Positions 7,331-18,300 of a stretch of 64,000 nt of DNA are shown in pieces; position 1 is the first letter of the stretch, and each line of letters begins with the position of its first letter. A program made the position numbers and the translations under genes. The notes beneath the pieces were generated by a model. It did not search any database and had not been told where the DNA came from. It saw nothing but the letters and a program-made list of their open reading frames with translations. The DNA lies in the NCBI RefSeq assembly GCF_900323885.1, contig NZ_OOHJ01000018.1, positions 372,001-436,000 of the forward strand, in the 5' to 3' direction. Source of the DNA: [Actinomadura] parvosata subsp. kistnae (GTDB lineage Bacteria > Actinomycetota > Actinomycetes > Streptosporangiales > Streptosporangiaceae).

Positions 7331-10300
7331 ATGACTACGGATGTGACGGGCGCGAACCGCCCTCTCACAGACTCGCCCCGCCGCCTGCACGAGGCGTTGG
7401 AGGAGCAGTGCCGGCGCACGCCCGATCGCGTCGCCGTCGTCGCGGGCACGACCCGGCTGACCTACGCCGAGGTCGACCGCAGGGCCAACGGGGTCGCCCA
7501 CGCGCTGGCCGCGCGGGGTGTCGGACGCGGTGACCTGGCGGGCATCTGCCTCGACCGCGACGAGTGGCTGGTGCCCGCGCTGATCGGGGTGCTGAAGGCG
7601 GGCGCCGCGTACGTGCCGCTGGATCCGGCGTACCCGGCGGAGCGGTTACGGTTCATGGCCGAGGACGCCGCCGTGAGCGCGGTGGTCACCTCGGCCGCGC
7701 GGCGCGACACCGCGGCGCTGACCGGCGCCGGCACGGTGCTCGTCGACGACGTCACGCCCGCCGGGCACGGGCCCGAGGTGCCCGGCGAGCCGGGCGACGC
7801 CGCGTACGTCATCTACACCTCCGGCTCCACCGGCCGCCCCAAGGGCGTGGTCGTGGAGCACCGCAACACCATGAACCTGGTGCGCTGGGAGGCGTCCCAC
7901 TACACCCCCGAGGAGCTGAGCGGCATGCTGGCCGGCTCCTCCATCTGCTTCGACGCCTCCATCACGCAGATCTTCACGCCGCTGTACGCCGGCGGCACCG
8001 TCATCATGGCGGACACCGTGCTGTCGCTGCCCACGCTGCCCGCCCGCGACGAGGTGCGCACGGTCTTCGGCGTCCCGTCGGCGCTGTCGGTGCTGCTGCG
8101 CGAGCCGCTGCCGGACGGCGTGCGCATGGTGCTGTCCGGCGGCGAACGGCTGACGGCCGCCCTGGTCGCGCGCATGTTCGCGAACCCGGGCGTACGGCGG
8201 GTGCTCAACATGTACGGCCCCACCGAGTGCACCACCGGCTCCACCATGTTCGAGGTCACCCGCGACTACCAGGGCGAGCCGCCGCTGGGCGAGCCGATGG
8301 CCGGCGCGCTGCTCAGCGTGCGCGACACCGACGGCAAACCGGTGCGGGACGGGGAGGTGGGCGAGCTGTGGATCGGCGGGCCCGGCGTGACCCGCGGCTA
8401 CCTCGGCCACGAGTCGCCGGCGTTCCGCACCGAACCGGACGGCACCCGCGTCTACCGCAGCGGCGACCTGGTCCGGTGGGTGGACGGCGAACTGCGGTAC
8501 GTGGGCCGCGCCGACGACCAGGTCAAGATCCGCGGCTACCGGGTGGAGCTGGGCGAGGTCGAGGTGGCGCTGGACCGCCATCCCGCCGTACGCCGCGCCG
8601 TCGTCCTGTCGCACACCGACGGCGACGGCATCGCCTACCTCGCCGCGCACGTGGCGGCCTCCGGCGTCACCGAGCCCGAGCTGCGCGACTGGCTGCGCGA
8701 CCGCCTGCCCGACCACCTGGTCCCGGCCAGGATCGGCGTCCAGGACGAGCTGCCGATCGGCCCCACCGGCAAGGTGGACCGCGCGGCCCTGCCCAAGCTG
8801 GGCGCCGCCCGGACCGGAGGCGCCGCCTTCGTCGCGCCGCGCACGGACGACGAGCGACAGGTGGCCGAGGTGATCGCGGACGTGCTGGGCCTGCCCGAGG
8901 TGGGCGTGCACGACCGGTTCCCCGACCTGGGCGGGCACTCGCTGGCCGCCGCCCGGGTGGTGACCGAGCTGTCGCGGCGGCTCGGGCACACCGTGCCCCT
9001 GGCGGCGTTCCTGACCGAACCCACCGCGGCCGGGCTGGCGGCGCGCCTGCGCGACCCCGGCTCCGCGCCGGTGCGGCGGACCGGCCGCACCCGGCATCCG
9101 CTCACCGCCGCGCAACGCGAGTTCTGGACGTTGCGCCAGCTCCATCCGCACAGCCCGGTCACCACCGTGTCCGTGCGGCTGCGCGTGCGGGGCCTGAGCG
9201 GGAGCGCGCCGCTGCGTGCCGCGCTGGACGCCGTCCTGCGCCGGCACGAGGCCCTGCGCAGCACGGTCTCCGTCGGAGAGGACGGCGTCCCGTACGCGGT
9301 CGTGCACCCGCCCGTCGCCGTCCCCCTCGCCGAGCACCCCGCCGGCGCGGACCCGGTGAAGGTGGCGCAGGCCGCGGCGGAGCACGTGTTCGACGTGACC
9401 GGCGAGGTGCCGCTGCTGCGCGCCAGCCTGTGCCCCGTCGCGGACGACGCGGCCGAGCTGGTGCTCGTCACCGACCACCTCGCCTTCGACGGCGGCTCCG
9501 TGGGCGTGCTCATGGAGGAACTGGCCGCCGAGCTCGCGGGCGAGCCCGTGCCCGAGCCGGCGGTGCAGCTCGGCGACGTCGCGGTCCGCGAGCACGAGGA
9601 CCGGACCGATGTCGCGGTCCGCGAGCAGGAGGACCGGCCCGACCTCTCGGTCCGTGAGCAGGAGGACCGGCCCGGCCTCTCGGTCCGCGAGCAGGAGGAG
9701 CGGCCCGACCTCGCCCGGCTGCGCGCGTTCTGGCGGGACGAGCTGGCCGGGGCGCCGGTGGCGGGGCCGCCGCCTGCCGACCTGACGACGTCCCGGCTGA
9801 TCAGGCCGCTGCCCGGCGAGCTCACCGACGGCATCGCCGCGCTGGCCCGCGCCTGCGGCGCCACCCCGTTCGCCGTGTACGTGGCCGCGCTCGCCCTCGT
9901 CACCGGCGAGCCCGACACGCTGGTCGGCATGGTCGCCGCGCGGCGCGCCCGCCCCGAGCTGGCCCGCGTCGTCGGGCCGCTCATCGACACCGTTCCGGTA
10001 CGCCTGCGGCCCGACGCCGCGCCGACCTTCCGCGACCTCGTCCGGCAGGCCGGGCAGGCCACCACGCGGGCGCTCGTCCACCAGGAGGTGCCGCCCGCCG
10101 ACCTGCCCCGCGCCCCCGTCCTGCTCGCCATGCAGCACGCCGACGTGCCGGTCCGCGCCGGCCGCCTCGAACTGCTCACCGAGGTCGGGTCGGGGGCGGC
10201 GGTCCACGAGTTCAGCGTCCTCGTCAACCGGACCACCGCCGGGGCCGAGCTGCACCTGGAGTACGCGGTCGCGCTGCTCGAGCGGGAGGCGGCCGAGGCT

Positions 10301-12313
10301 TACCTGGATCGGCTGCTCTGGGTGCTGCGGCGCGCCGTGGCCGAGCCTGACCTGGTGGTCGCCACGTTCGAGCCGGTCACTCCGGACGAGCGGGCGGCGC
10401 TGCTTCACCGTGCGGCCGGGCCGGAGCTGCCCGACGATCTGCCGCCGGTGCCGGTGATGCTCGCCGCACATGCCGCGGGCACGGCAGGTGGTACGACGGG
10501 TAGCGCGGGCGATTCCGCAGGCACGGCCGTGCTGGGCCCGGATGGTGCCGCGTTCACCCACGCGGAGCTGAACGACCGTGCCGACCGGATTGCGGCCGGG
10601 CTGCTGGCGCACGGGGTGTCGCGGGGTGACGTGGTCGGGGTCCGCGTGCCACGGGACCGGATGTTGCCGGCGGTGCTGCTCGGAGTGTGGCGGGCCGGGG
10701 CGGCGTACCTGCCGCTGGACCCGGAACACCCGGCCGAGCGGCTGCGCCTGCTGACCGCCGACGCGGGCGCCCGCGTGGTGCTCACGCGCGGCGAAGCAGG
10801 GAACGCGGACGGGCCGGTGGTGCTCGACGCGGACCGGCTGGCGGCGGGGCCGCGCGCTGACCTGCCCGAGGTGCGTTCCGAGGACCTGGCGTACGTCACC
10901 TACACCTCCGGCTCCACCGGCGCCCCCAAGGGAGTCGAGGTGACGCACGGCGGGCTGGCCGCGCTCGTGGCCGGGATGATCTCGACGCTGCGGCTCGGCC
11001 CGGCCGACGTGCAGCCCGCGGTAGCGTCGCTGAGCTTCGACGCCTCCGCCTCCGAGCTGTGGAGCGTCCTGGCCGCGGGCGGCACGTCGGTCGTGGTGGA
11101 CCGGGCCACGGCCACCGACGGGCACGCGCTGGCCGAGGTGATCACGGCGAGCGGGGCGACGGTGATCGACCTGGTGCCGACCTCGTACCGGATGCTGATC
11201 GCGGCCGGCTGGGCGGGCGGCCCGGCGCTGCGCGCGGTCGCGGGCGGGGAGGCGCTGGATCCGGCGCTGGCCGAGCAGATCCTGTTGCGCGTCGGCGAGC
11301 TGTGGAACGCGTACGGGCCGACGGAGACGACCGTCACCTCGACGTTGCACCGGGTGCGGGCGCACGAGGGCGACCGGGTGCCGATCGGGGCGCCGATGCC
11401 GGGCGAGCGGGCGTACGTGGTGGACGCGCGGCTGCGGCTGGTGCCGCCGGGCGCGGTCGGCGAGCTGCTGCTGGGCGGCGCCGGGGTGGCGCGCGGCTAC
11501 CGGGGCCGGCCGGACCTGACGGCGGCCGCGTTCGTGGACGACCCGTTCGCGCCGGGCGGCCGCTGCTACCGCACCGGCGACCTGGTGCGCTGGCGTCCGG
11601 ACGGGACGCTGGAGTTCCACGGCCGCCGCGACCACCAGGTGAAGGTACGCGGGTACCGGATCGAGCTGGGCGAGATCGAGGCCGTGCTGCGCGAGCTGGC
11701 CGACCCCGCAGCGACCAAGCCCGCACTGCCTGAGCCCGCGGTGACCAACGCCGTGACGACCGGCGCTGCCCCGACCGGGCCCGGGCTGACCGGCGCCGGG
11801 ACCACCGGGCCCGCGTTGAGCGACGTCGTGGTGACCGTGGCGGGGGCGGGGGCGGATGCTCACCTGGTCGGCTACGTCGTGCCGGAGGCGGCGGATCTGG
11901 CCGCGATCGAGCGGCACGCCCGGTCCCGGCTGCCCGGGCACATGGTGCCGCGCCGGTGGGTCGCCCTGCCGGCCCTGCCCACGCTGCCCAGCGGCAAGGT
12001 CGATCGGGACGCGCTGCCGGAGCCGGACACCGGCCCCGAACCGCCGCGCACCGCGCCGTCCACCGACGCCGAGCTGCTGGTGGCCGCCGTCTGGGCCGAG
12101 GTGCTCGAACGTCCCGAGGTCTGGGCCGGCGACGACTTCTTCGCCCTCGGCGGCGCCTCGTTCGCCGCGACCAGGGTGGCCGCCCGCCTGCGCGAGATGT
12201 TGCAGGTCGCCGTGCCGGTGCGGTTGCTGTTCGACCGCCCGGTGCTCGCCGACTTCGCCGCCGCGCTGGAGGAGCTGCTGGCCGCCGACCTGATGGAGGG
12301 GATCGAGGGATGA
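7331..12313 (+). CDS. Non-ribosomal peptide synthetase, loading plus one extension module (A-T-C-A-T)
   Basis: A 1660-aa NRPS. Order by core motifs: adenylation 1 (YTSGSTGRPKG about residue 161, NMYGPTE, GYRVELGE), carrier protein 1 (LGGHSL, Ser about 537), condensation domain from about 591 with second motif DHLAFDG (first His replaced by Asp, catalytic second His about 716 kept), adenylation 2 (YTSGSTGAPKG about 1190, NAYGPTE), carrier protein 2 (LGGASF, Ser about 1610). It starts with an A domain, so it initiates the peptide. Pocket residues read by eye: D-A-T-F-L-G-M-T-G for A1 and D-A-S-D-V-G-A-V-T for A2; neither matches a code I know. GAAAGAGG precedes the ATG. The stop overlaps the second NRPS gene (ATGA). 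Confidence 0.93.
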   Translation: MTTDVTGANRPLTDSPRRLHEALEEQCRRTPDRVAVVAGTTRLTYAEVDRRANGVAHALAARGVGRGDLAGICLDRDEWLVPALIGVLKAGAAYVPLDPAYPAERLRFMAEDAAVSAVVTSAARRDTAALTGAGTVLVDDVTPAGHGPEVPGEPGDAAYVIYTSGSTGRPKGVVVEHRNTMNLVRWEASHYTPEELSGMLAGSSICFDASITQIFTPLYAGGTVIMADTVLSLPTLPARDEVRTVFGVPSALSVLLREPLPDGVRMVLSGGERLTAALVARMFANPGVRRVLNMYGPTECTTGSTMFEVTRDYQGEPPLGEPMAGALLSVRDTDGKPVRDGEVGELWIGGPGVTRGYLGHESPAFRTEPDGTRVYRSGDLVRWVDGELRYVGRADDQVKIRGYRVELGEVEVALDRHPAVRRAVVLSHTDGDGIAYLAAHVAASGVTEPELRDWLRDRLPDHLVPARIGVQDELPIGPTGKVDRAALPKLGAARTGGAAFVAPRTDDERQVAEVIADVLGLPEVGVHDRFPDLGGHSLAAARVVTELSRRLGHTVPLAAFLTEPTAAGLAARLRDPGSAPVRRTGRTRHPLTAAQREFWTLRQLHPHSPVTTVSVRLRVRGLSGSAPLRAALDAVLRRHEALRSTVSVGEDGVPYAVVHPPVAVPLAEHPAGADPVKVAQAAAEHVFDVTGEVPLLRASLCPVADDAAELVLVTDHLAFDGGSVGVLMEELAAELAGEPVPEPAVQLGDVAVREHEDRTDVAVREQEDRPDLSVREQEDRPGLSVREQEERPDLARLRAFWRDELAGAPVAGPPPADLTTSRLIRPLPGELTDGIAALARACGATPFAVYVAALALVTGEPDTLVGMVAARRARPELARVVGPLIDTVPVRLRPDAAPTFRDLVRQAGQATTRALVHQEVPPADLPRAPVLLAMQHADVPVRAGRLELLTEVGSGAAVHEFSVLVNRTTAGAELHLEYAVALLEREAAEAYLDRLLWVLRRAVAEPDLVVATFEPVTPDERAALLHRAAGPELPDDLPPVPVMLAAHAAGTAGGTTGSAGDSAGTAVLGPDGAAFTHAELNDRADRIAAGLLAHGVSRGDVVGVRVPRDRMLPAVLLGVWRAGAAYLPLDPEHPAERLRLLTADAGARVVLTRGEAGNADGPVVLDADRLAAGPRADLPEVRSEDLAYVTYTSGSTGAPKGVEVTHGGLAALVAGMISTLRLGPADVQPAVASLSFDASASELWSVLAAGGTSVVVDRATATDGHALAEVITASGATVIDLVPTSYRMLIAAGWAGGPALRAVAGGEALDPALAEQILLRVGELWNAYGPTETTVTSTLHRVRAHEGDRVPIGAPMPGERAYVVDARLRLVPPGAVGELLLGGAGVARGYRGRPDLTAAAFVDDPFAPGGRCYRTGDLVRWRPDGTLEFHGRRDHQVKVRGYRIELGEIEAVLRELADPAATKPALPEPAVTNAVTTGAAPTGPGLTGAGTTGPALSDVVVTVAGAGADAHLVGYVVPEAADLAAIERHARSRLPGHMVPRRWVALPALPTLPSGKVDRDALPEPDTGPEPPRTAPSTDAELLVAAVWAEVLERPEVWAGDDFFALGGASFAATRVAARLREMLQVAVPVRLLFDRPVLADFAAALEELLAADLMEGIEG
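9581..9712 (+). repeat. 33-bp tandem repeat inside the first condensation domain
   Basis: Four imperfect 33-bp copies encoding variants of VREQEDRPDLS, lying between the catalytic His region and the second half of the condensation domain. The insert is charged and probably forms an exposed loop. The frame is kept throughout. Confidence 0.9.
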
Positions 12314-15300
12314 CCGAGGTACGTGAGGACCGGATCGCGCAGCTCGTCCGGTCCAGGCTCGCCGCCGCCCTCAAGCAGAACGAGCAGGCCGCCACCAAGG
12401 AGAACGGCAAGGCGCCGGGCATCCCGGCGACGTCGGCGACCGAGATGCCGCTGTCGCCGGCGCAGGAGCGGCTGTGGTTCCTGGCCCAGCTCGAACCGGA
12501 CACTCCCGCCTACAACGTGCCGCTGACGCTGCGGCTGCGCGGCCCGGTGGACGTCGCCGCCCTGACCGGCGCGGTGGCGGACCTGGCGGAGCGGCACTGG
12601 ATCCTGCGCGGCGTCATCGAGGACGGACGCGTGCGCCCCGCCGCCACCGTGCCCGTGCCCGTGGTGGACGTCGAGCCGGCCGAGCTGGAGCGGGAGCTGA
12701 CCGGGCACGCGTGGCGGCCGTTCCGGCTGGACGCGGAGCCGCCGCTGCGGGCCACGGTGTTCCGGGTCGGGGACGACGAGTGCGTGCTCGCCCTCACCTT
12801 CCACCACATCGCCACCGACGCCTGGTCGGAACGCGTCCTGCTGGACGACCTCGCCCACCTGTACGCCGCCCGCCTCGGCCTGGAGCCGCCCCCCGCTCCC
12901 CCGTCCCTGCAGTACGCGGACGTGGCCGCGTGGGAGGCCGGCCGGCCGGACGCCGACCTCGACTGGTGGGCCGCGCACCTGGCGGGCCTGCCGCCGGTGC
13001 TCGACCTGCCGCTGGCCCGGCCGCGCCCGCCCGTGCCCACGTGGGAGGGTGCGGCGGTCGCGGTGGAGGTGCCGGAGGCGCTGTCGGCGAAGGTACGGGC
13101 GGTAACGGGGACGTCCCCGTTCATGGTGTTCCTGGCCGGGCTGCAGGCGTTGCTGAGCCGGCTGTCCGGCACCGACGACATCGCGATCGGGGTGCCGCAC
13201 GCAGGCCGCCACCACCCTGACGCCGAGCGGGTCGTCGGCTGCTTCATCAACACCCTCGTCGTGCGCGGCGACACCTCGGGCGACCCGAGCGGCGCCGAGC
13301 TGCTGGCGCGGGCCCGCGCGGCGGCGCTGGACGCGTTCGCGCACGCCGGCACGCCGTTCGAGCGGGTCGTGGAGCGGCTGCAGCCCGAGCGGAACCTCGC
13401 GGTCACGCCGCTGTTCCAGGTGATGCTCAACGTCTACGACACCGGCGCGCCCGTGTCGCTGCCCGGGCTGGAGGTCGAGGTGGGGACGCCGCCCGCGCCG
13501 ACCGCCAAGTTCGACCTGAACCTGGAGCTGGGCGACGACGGCACCCGCTTCTCCGGCGAGCTGCGCTACCGCACGGACCTGTTCGACGAGGCCACCGTAC
13601 GGCGGCTGGCCGGCTGGTACCTGGAGCTGCTGGACGGCATGCTCACCACCCCGGACGCGCCGGTACGGCTCCCGTCCGGCGACGACCTGCACGGCCGCGC
13701 CGCGGACCTGCCCGTGGACGTGCCGCTGCACACGCTGGTCGAGCGGATGGCCGACCTCCACCCGGACGCGATCGCGATCGCCCCACCGGCGGACGCGGTC
13801 GCGGGCGGCTCGCTCGCTGGCGCGGCGCGGGCCGGCTCGCCCACGAACGTGGCCGGGGCCGCCTCAGGCACGGACGGCGTTACGGCCGGCTCGCCCTCGG
13901 ACGCGGTCGCGGGCGGCTCGCTTACGTACGCGGAGCTGGAGCGGCGTGCCAACCAGGTGGCTCATTGGCTGCTGGAGCGCGGGGTGCGGCCCCAGGAGCC
14001 GGTCGGGGTGCTGCTGGAGCGGCGGCCCGAGCTGGTGGTCGCCCTGCTCGGCGTGCTCAAGGCGGGCGCGGCCTACCTGCCGCTCGACCCCGTCTACCCG
14101 GAGCGGCGCAACCAGGCGGTGGTGGCCGACGCCGGGGCGCGGATCGTGCTCACGGACGCCGAACTGGCCGACGCGGCGCGGGCGTCCGGCGAACGTCCCG
14201 GCGTGGACGTGCGGCCGGAGCACCTCGCGTACGTCATCTACACGTCGGGATCGACCGGGCGGCCGAAGGGCGTCGCGGTCGAGCACCGGCACATCACGCA
14301 CTATCTCGGCGCGGTGGCCGAGGTCATCCCCAGGGGGCTCGGGTCGTTCGCGCTGGTCTCCACCGCTGCCGCCGACCTCGGCATGACCAACGTGTGGTGC
14401 GCCCTGACCACGGGCGCCACCCTCCACCTGATCGACCATGAGACGGCCACCGACCCGGCCGCGTTCGCCGCCCGCCTGTCGGCGCACCCCGTGGACGCCA
14501 TCAAGATGGTGCCCAGCCAGCTCGAACTCCTCGGCACGGCCGCGTTACCCGGGAAGCTGCTGATCCTGGCCGGCGAGGCGGTGCCGGCGGACCTGGTGGC
14601 GCGGGTCAGGCAGGCGCGGCCGGACCTGGAGGTGCAGATCCACTACGGGCCCACCGAGACCACGGTGTCGGTGCTGGCCTGCGACGCGGGCGAGGCCCTG
14701 GCCGAGCTGCGCCAGGACGCGAGCCAGGGCACGGGCCGGGACGCGAGCCAAGGCACGGGCCGGGACACAGGTCAAGGCTCGGGTCAGGGTCACGGCCGGG
14801 CGCCGTTGGGGCGGCCGCTGGCCGACGTGGTGTGCCGGGTGGCCGACCCGGCCGGACGGGCGTTGCCGACCGGCGTGCCCGGGGAGCTGTGGATCGGCGG
14901 GCCCAGTGTGGCGCGCGGTTACCTCGGCCGGCCCGACCTCACCGCGGAACGCTTCACCGGCGGCTGGTACCGCACCGGCGACCGGGTCCGGGTGACCGAG
15001 GGCGGGCTGGTCGAGTTCCTGGGGCGGATCGACGACCAGGTGAAGGTGCGCGGGTTCCGCGTCGAACTGGGCGAGGTCGCCGCGGCGTTGCGGGCCTTGC
15101 CGCAGGTCGCGGAGGCGTACGTGCAGCCGGTCGGCGACGGGCTGGAGCGGCGACTGGCCGCCTGGGTGACGCCGGCCACGGTCGATGCGGCGCAGGTGCG
15201 GGCGACGCTGCGGGAGCGGCTGCCCGACTACATGGTGCCGGCCGCGATCGGCGTGCTGGAGGCGCTGCCGCTCACCCCGAACGGCAAGGTGGACCGGGCG

Positions 15301-18300
15301 GCGCTGCCCGTGCCCGAGGCGGGGCCGGCGGTGCGGGTGCCGCTGGCGACTCCCGAGGAACGCCTGGTGGGCGAGGTGTGGGCGGACGTGCTCGGGCTCG
15401 CCGAGGTGTGGGCGGACGACGACTTCTTCGCCCTCGGCGGGCACTCGTTCGCGGCGACCCGGGTGGCGGGGCGGCTGCGGGAGCGGCTGGGGGCGGCGGT
15501 GCCGGTGCGGCTGCTGTTCGAGCATCCGGTGCTGGCCGACCTGGCCGCCGCACTCCCCCGCCCGGCGACCGCCACCGCCACACGCGCGCGCCACACCCTG
15601 ACCGGCGAGCCGGTGGACGGGCCGGTGGGCGGACGCGCGGACGGACCGGTGAACGGGCCGGCGGGCGGACGCGTGGACGGACTGGTGGACGGGCCGGTGC
15701 CGTTGTCCGGGGTGCAGGCCAGGCTGTGGTTCCTGGCGCAGCTCGAACCGGACAGCAGCGCCTACAACGTGCCCGTCGCGTTGCGGCTGCGCGGCCCGTT
15801 GCGAGTGGAGGCGTTGCTGGGCGCGGTGCGTGACCTGGCCGAGCGGCATCACGTGCTGCGCGGCGTGATCGACGACTCCGGCCCCGAGCCGGTGATGGTG
15901 GTGCGGGACGCCGCCGAGGTGCCGGTCTCCACGGCCCGCGTGGACCGTTCGGACGTCGAGGGCGTGCTGGCCACGCACCTGGCGACACCGTTCGCACTGG
16001 ACCGCGAGCCGCCGATGCGCGCGGTGCTCCTCACCGTGAGCGACGGCGGCGCGGAAAGCGGCGCGGAAAGCGGCGCGGACGGCGGCGCGGATGGCGGCGC
16101 GGATGGCACGAACCGCGGCGCGGAGGACAGCGCGGCAGGCGGTGAGCGGGAGCATGTGCTCTCGCTCACCTTCCACCACATGGCCACCGACGCGTGGACG
16201 CGCGGCCTGCTGCTGTCGGAGCTGTCCGCCCTGTACGCCGCCCGCCTCGGCCTGCGCCCCCCGCTGGCCCCGCCCCCGGCCCAGTACGCGGAGGTGTCGC
16301 CGATTCCCGACCCGGCCGACCTGGACTGGTGGGCCGGCCATCTGGACGGCCTGCCGCCGGTGCTCGACCTGCCCACGGACCGGCCGCGCCCGGCGGTGCC
16401 CGACCCGGGTGGGGCGGCGATCGACCTGGAGCTGCCGGCCGGGCTGAGCGAGCGGATCAGGGCGGTGGCCGCGGCCTACCGTTCGACACCGTTCATCGTG
16501 CTGCTGGCCGGGCTGCAGGCGCTGCTGGCCCGGCTGTCGGCGAGCACGGACATCGCGGTGGGCGTGCCCGTCTCGGGCCGCGACCACCCGGACACCGAGG
16601 GCGTGGTCGGCTGCTTCCTCAACACCGTGGTCGTCAGGACGGACGTGGCGGGCGACCCGACGGGGCGTGACCTGCTGGCCCGCGCGCGGGAGTCGGCGCT
16701 GGGCGCGCTGGCGCACGCGGGGACGCCGTTCGACCGGGTGGTGGACCGGCTGCGGCCGGAGCGGAACCTGGCGGCGACGCCGCTGTTCCAGGTGATGCTC
16801 AACTACCTGCCGGGCGTGGCGGGGCCGGAGCTGCCGGGGCTGGAGGCGTCCGAGATCCACCTGCCGGAGCTGACCACGAAGTTCGACCTGAGCTGGCACG
16901 TGGTCGACGACGGGCCGGGCGTGCCGCTGCGCGGCGGGCTCGCGTACCGGACGGACCTGTTCGAGCCGGGCACGGCGGCCAAGCTGACGCGCTGGTACGC
17001 GGCGCTGCTCGACGGGCTGCTCGCCGACCTGGACGCGCCCGTGGGCGCGGTGCCGCTGGAGCCGGTGACCGGCCCGGTCGTGGCCGGCGGGCCGCCGCCT
17101 GAGCCGCCCGCCGGGGCGGTGCACCACCTGGTCGAGCGCTGGGTGGACGAGACGCCGGGCGCGCCGGCCGTGGTGGGCGCCGATCGTGCCCTGACGTACG
17201 GGGAGCTGGAGGCGGAGGCGAACCGGGTCGCGCACTGGCTGCTGGCGGCCGGGGTGGCGGCGGACGAGCCGGTCGGCGTGCTGCTGGAGCCGGGCGCGGG
17301 CCTGGCGTGCGCGTTGTTCGGCATCCAGAAGACGGGCGGCGGCTACCTGCCGATGGATCCGGCGTACCCGGCGGCGCGGATCGCCGCCATGCTGGAGGCC
17401 GCCGGGGTGCGGGCCGTGGTGACGGTGAGCGAGTTCGCGCCTCTGGTCGGGGACGGCCGGCGGGTGCTGGCGCTCGACCGCCTCCCGTCCCTGCCGGACA
17501 CCCGCCCCGAGGTGGACGTACGGCCGGAGCACCTGCACCACGTGATCTTCACGTCGGGCTCCACCGGCACGCCCAAGGCGGTGGCGGCCGAGCACGGCGG
17601 CGTCCTGAACTACCTGGGCGGCATGCTGCCGCGCATCGGCGTGCCCGGCGGGTCGTTCGCGGTGGTCTCGACGCCGGCCGCCGACTTCGGCCTGACCTGC
17701 GTGTTCGGCGCGCTGACGACGGGCGGGACGGTGCACCTGGTGCCGCGCGAGACCGCGATGGACCCGGCCGCGTTCGCCGGCTACCTGGCCGAGCACCAGG
17801 TGGACGTCGTCAAGTGCGTGCCGAGCCACCTGGAGCTGCTGGCCTCGGGCGGCGACCTGGCCGCCGTCCTGCCGCGCGAGCTGCTGATCCTGGCGGGCGA
17901 GGCGTGCCCGTGGGACCTGGTGGAGCGGGCCAGGGCCGCCCGGCCGGGGCTCAGGATCCAGAGCCACTACGGCCACACCGAGTCCACGATGATCTGCCTG
18001 GTGTGCGACACCGAGGAGGTCCCCGCCGACCGGCGGACCGGGATCGTGCCGCTGGGCCGCCCGCTGCCCGGCGTGTACGGGCACCTGGTGGACGCGGCCC
18101 TGCGGCCGGTGCCGCCCGGCGTGCCCGGGGAGCTGGTGGTCGGCGGCCCCGGCGTCACCCGCGGCTACATCGGCCGGCCGGAGCTGACCGCCGAGCGGTT
18201 CGTCCCCGACCCGCTGACCGGGGAGGGCCGCTGCTACCGCAGCGGCGACCTGCTGCGCGTCACCTCCGACGGGCGGATCGAGTTCCGCGGGCGAGTGGAC

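Noticed and set aside
6876..7334. Open frames in the region before the NRPS as a regulator or MbtH-like gene
   Set aside because: Translations are Arg/Pro/Ser-rich without motifs, and the codon bias is absent; no MbtH signature found.
9470..9490. First condensation domain judged inactive because the first His of HHxxxDG is Asp
   Set aside because: The second, catalytic His and the Asp-Gly are retained (DHLAFDG), so loss of activity cannot be concluded.
7646..11941. A 1431-codon antisense open frame opposite the first NRPS gene
   Set aside because: Same explanation; low-complexity translation and no RBS or motif.
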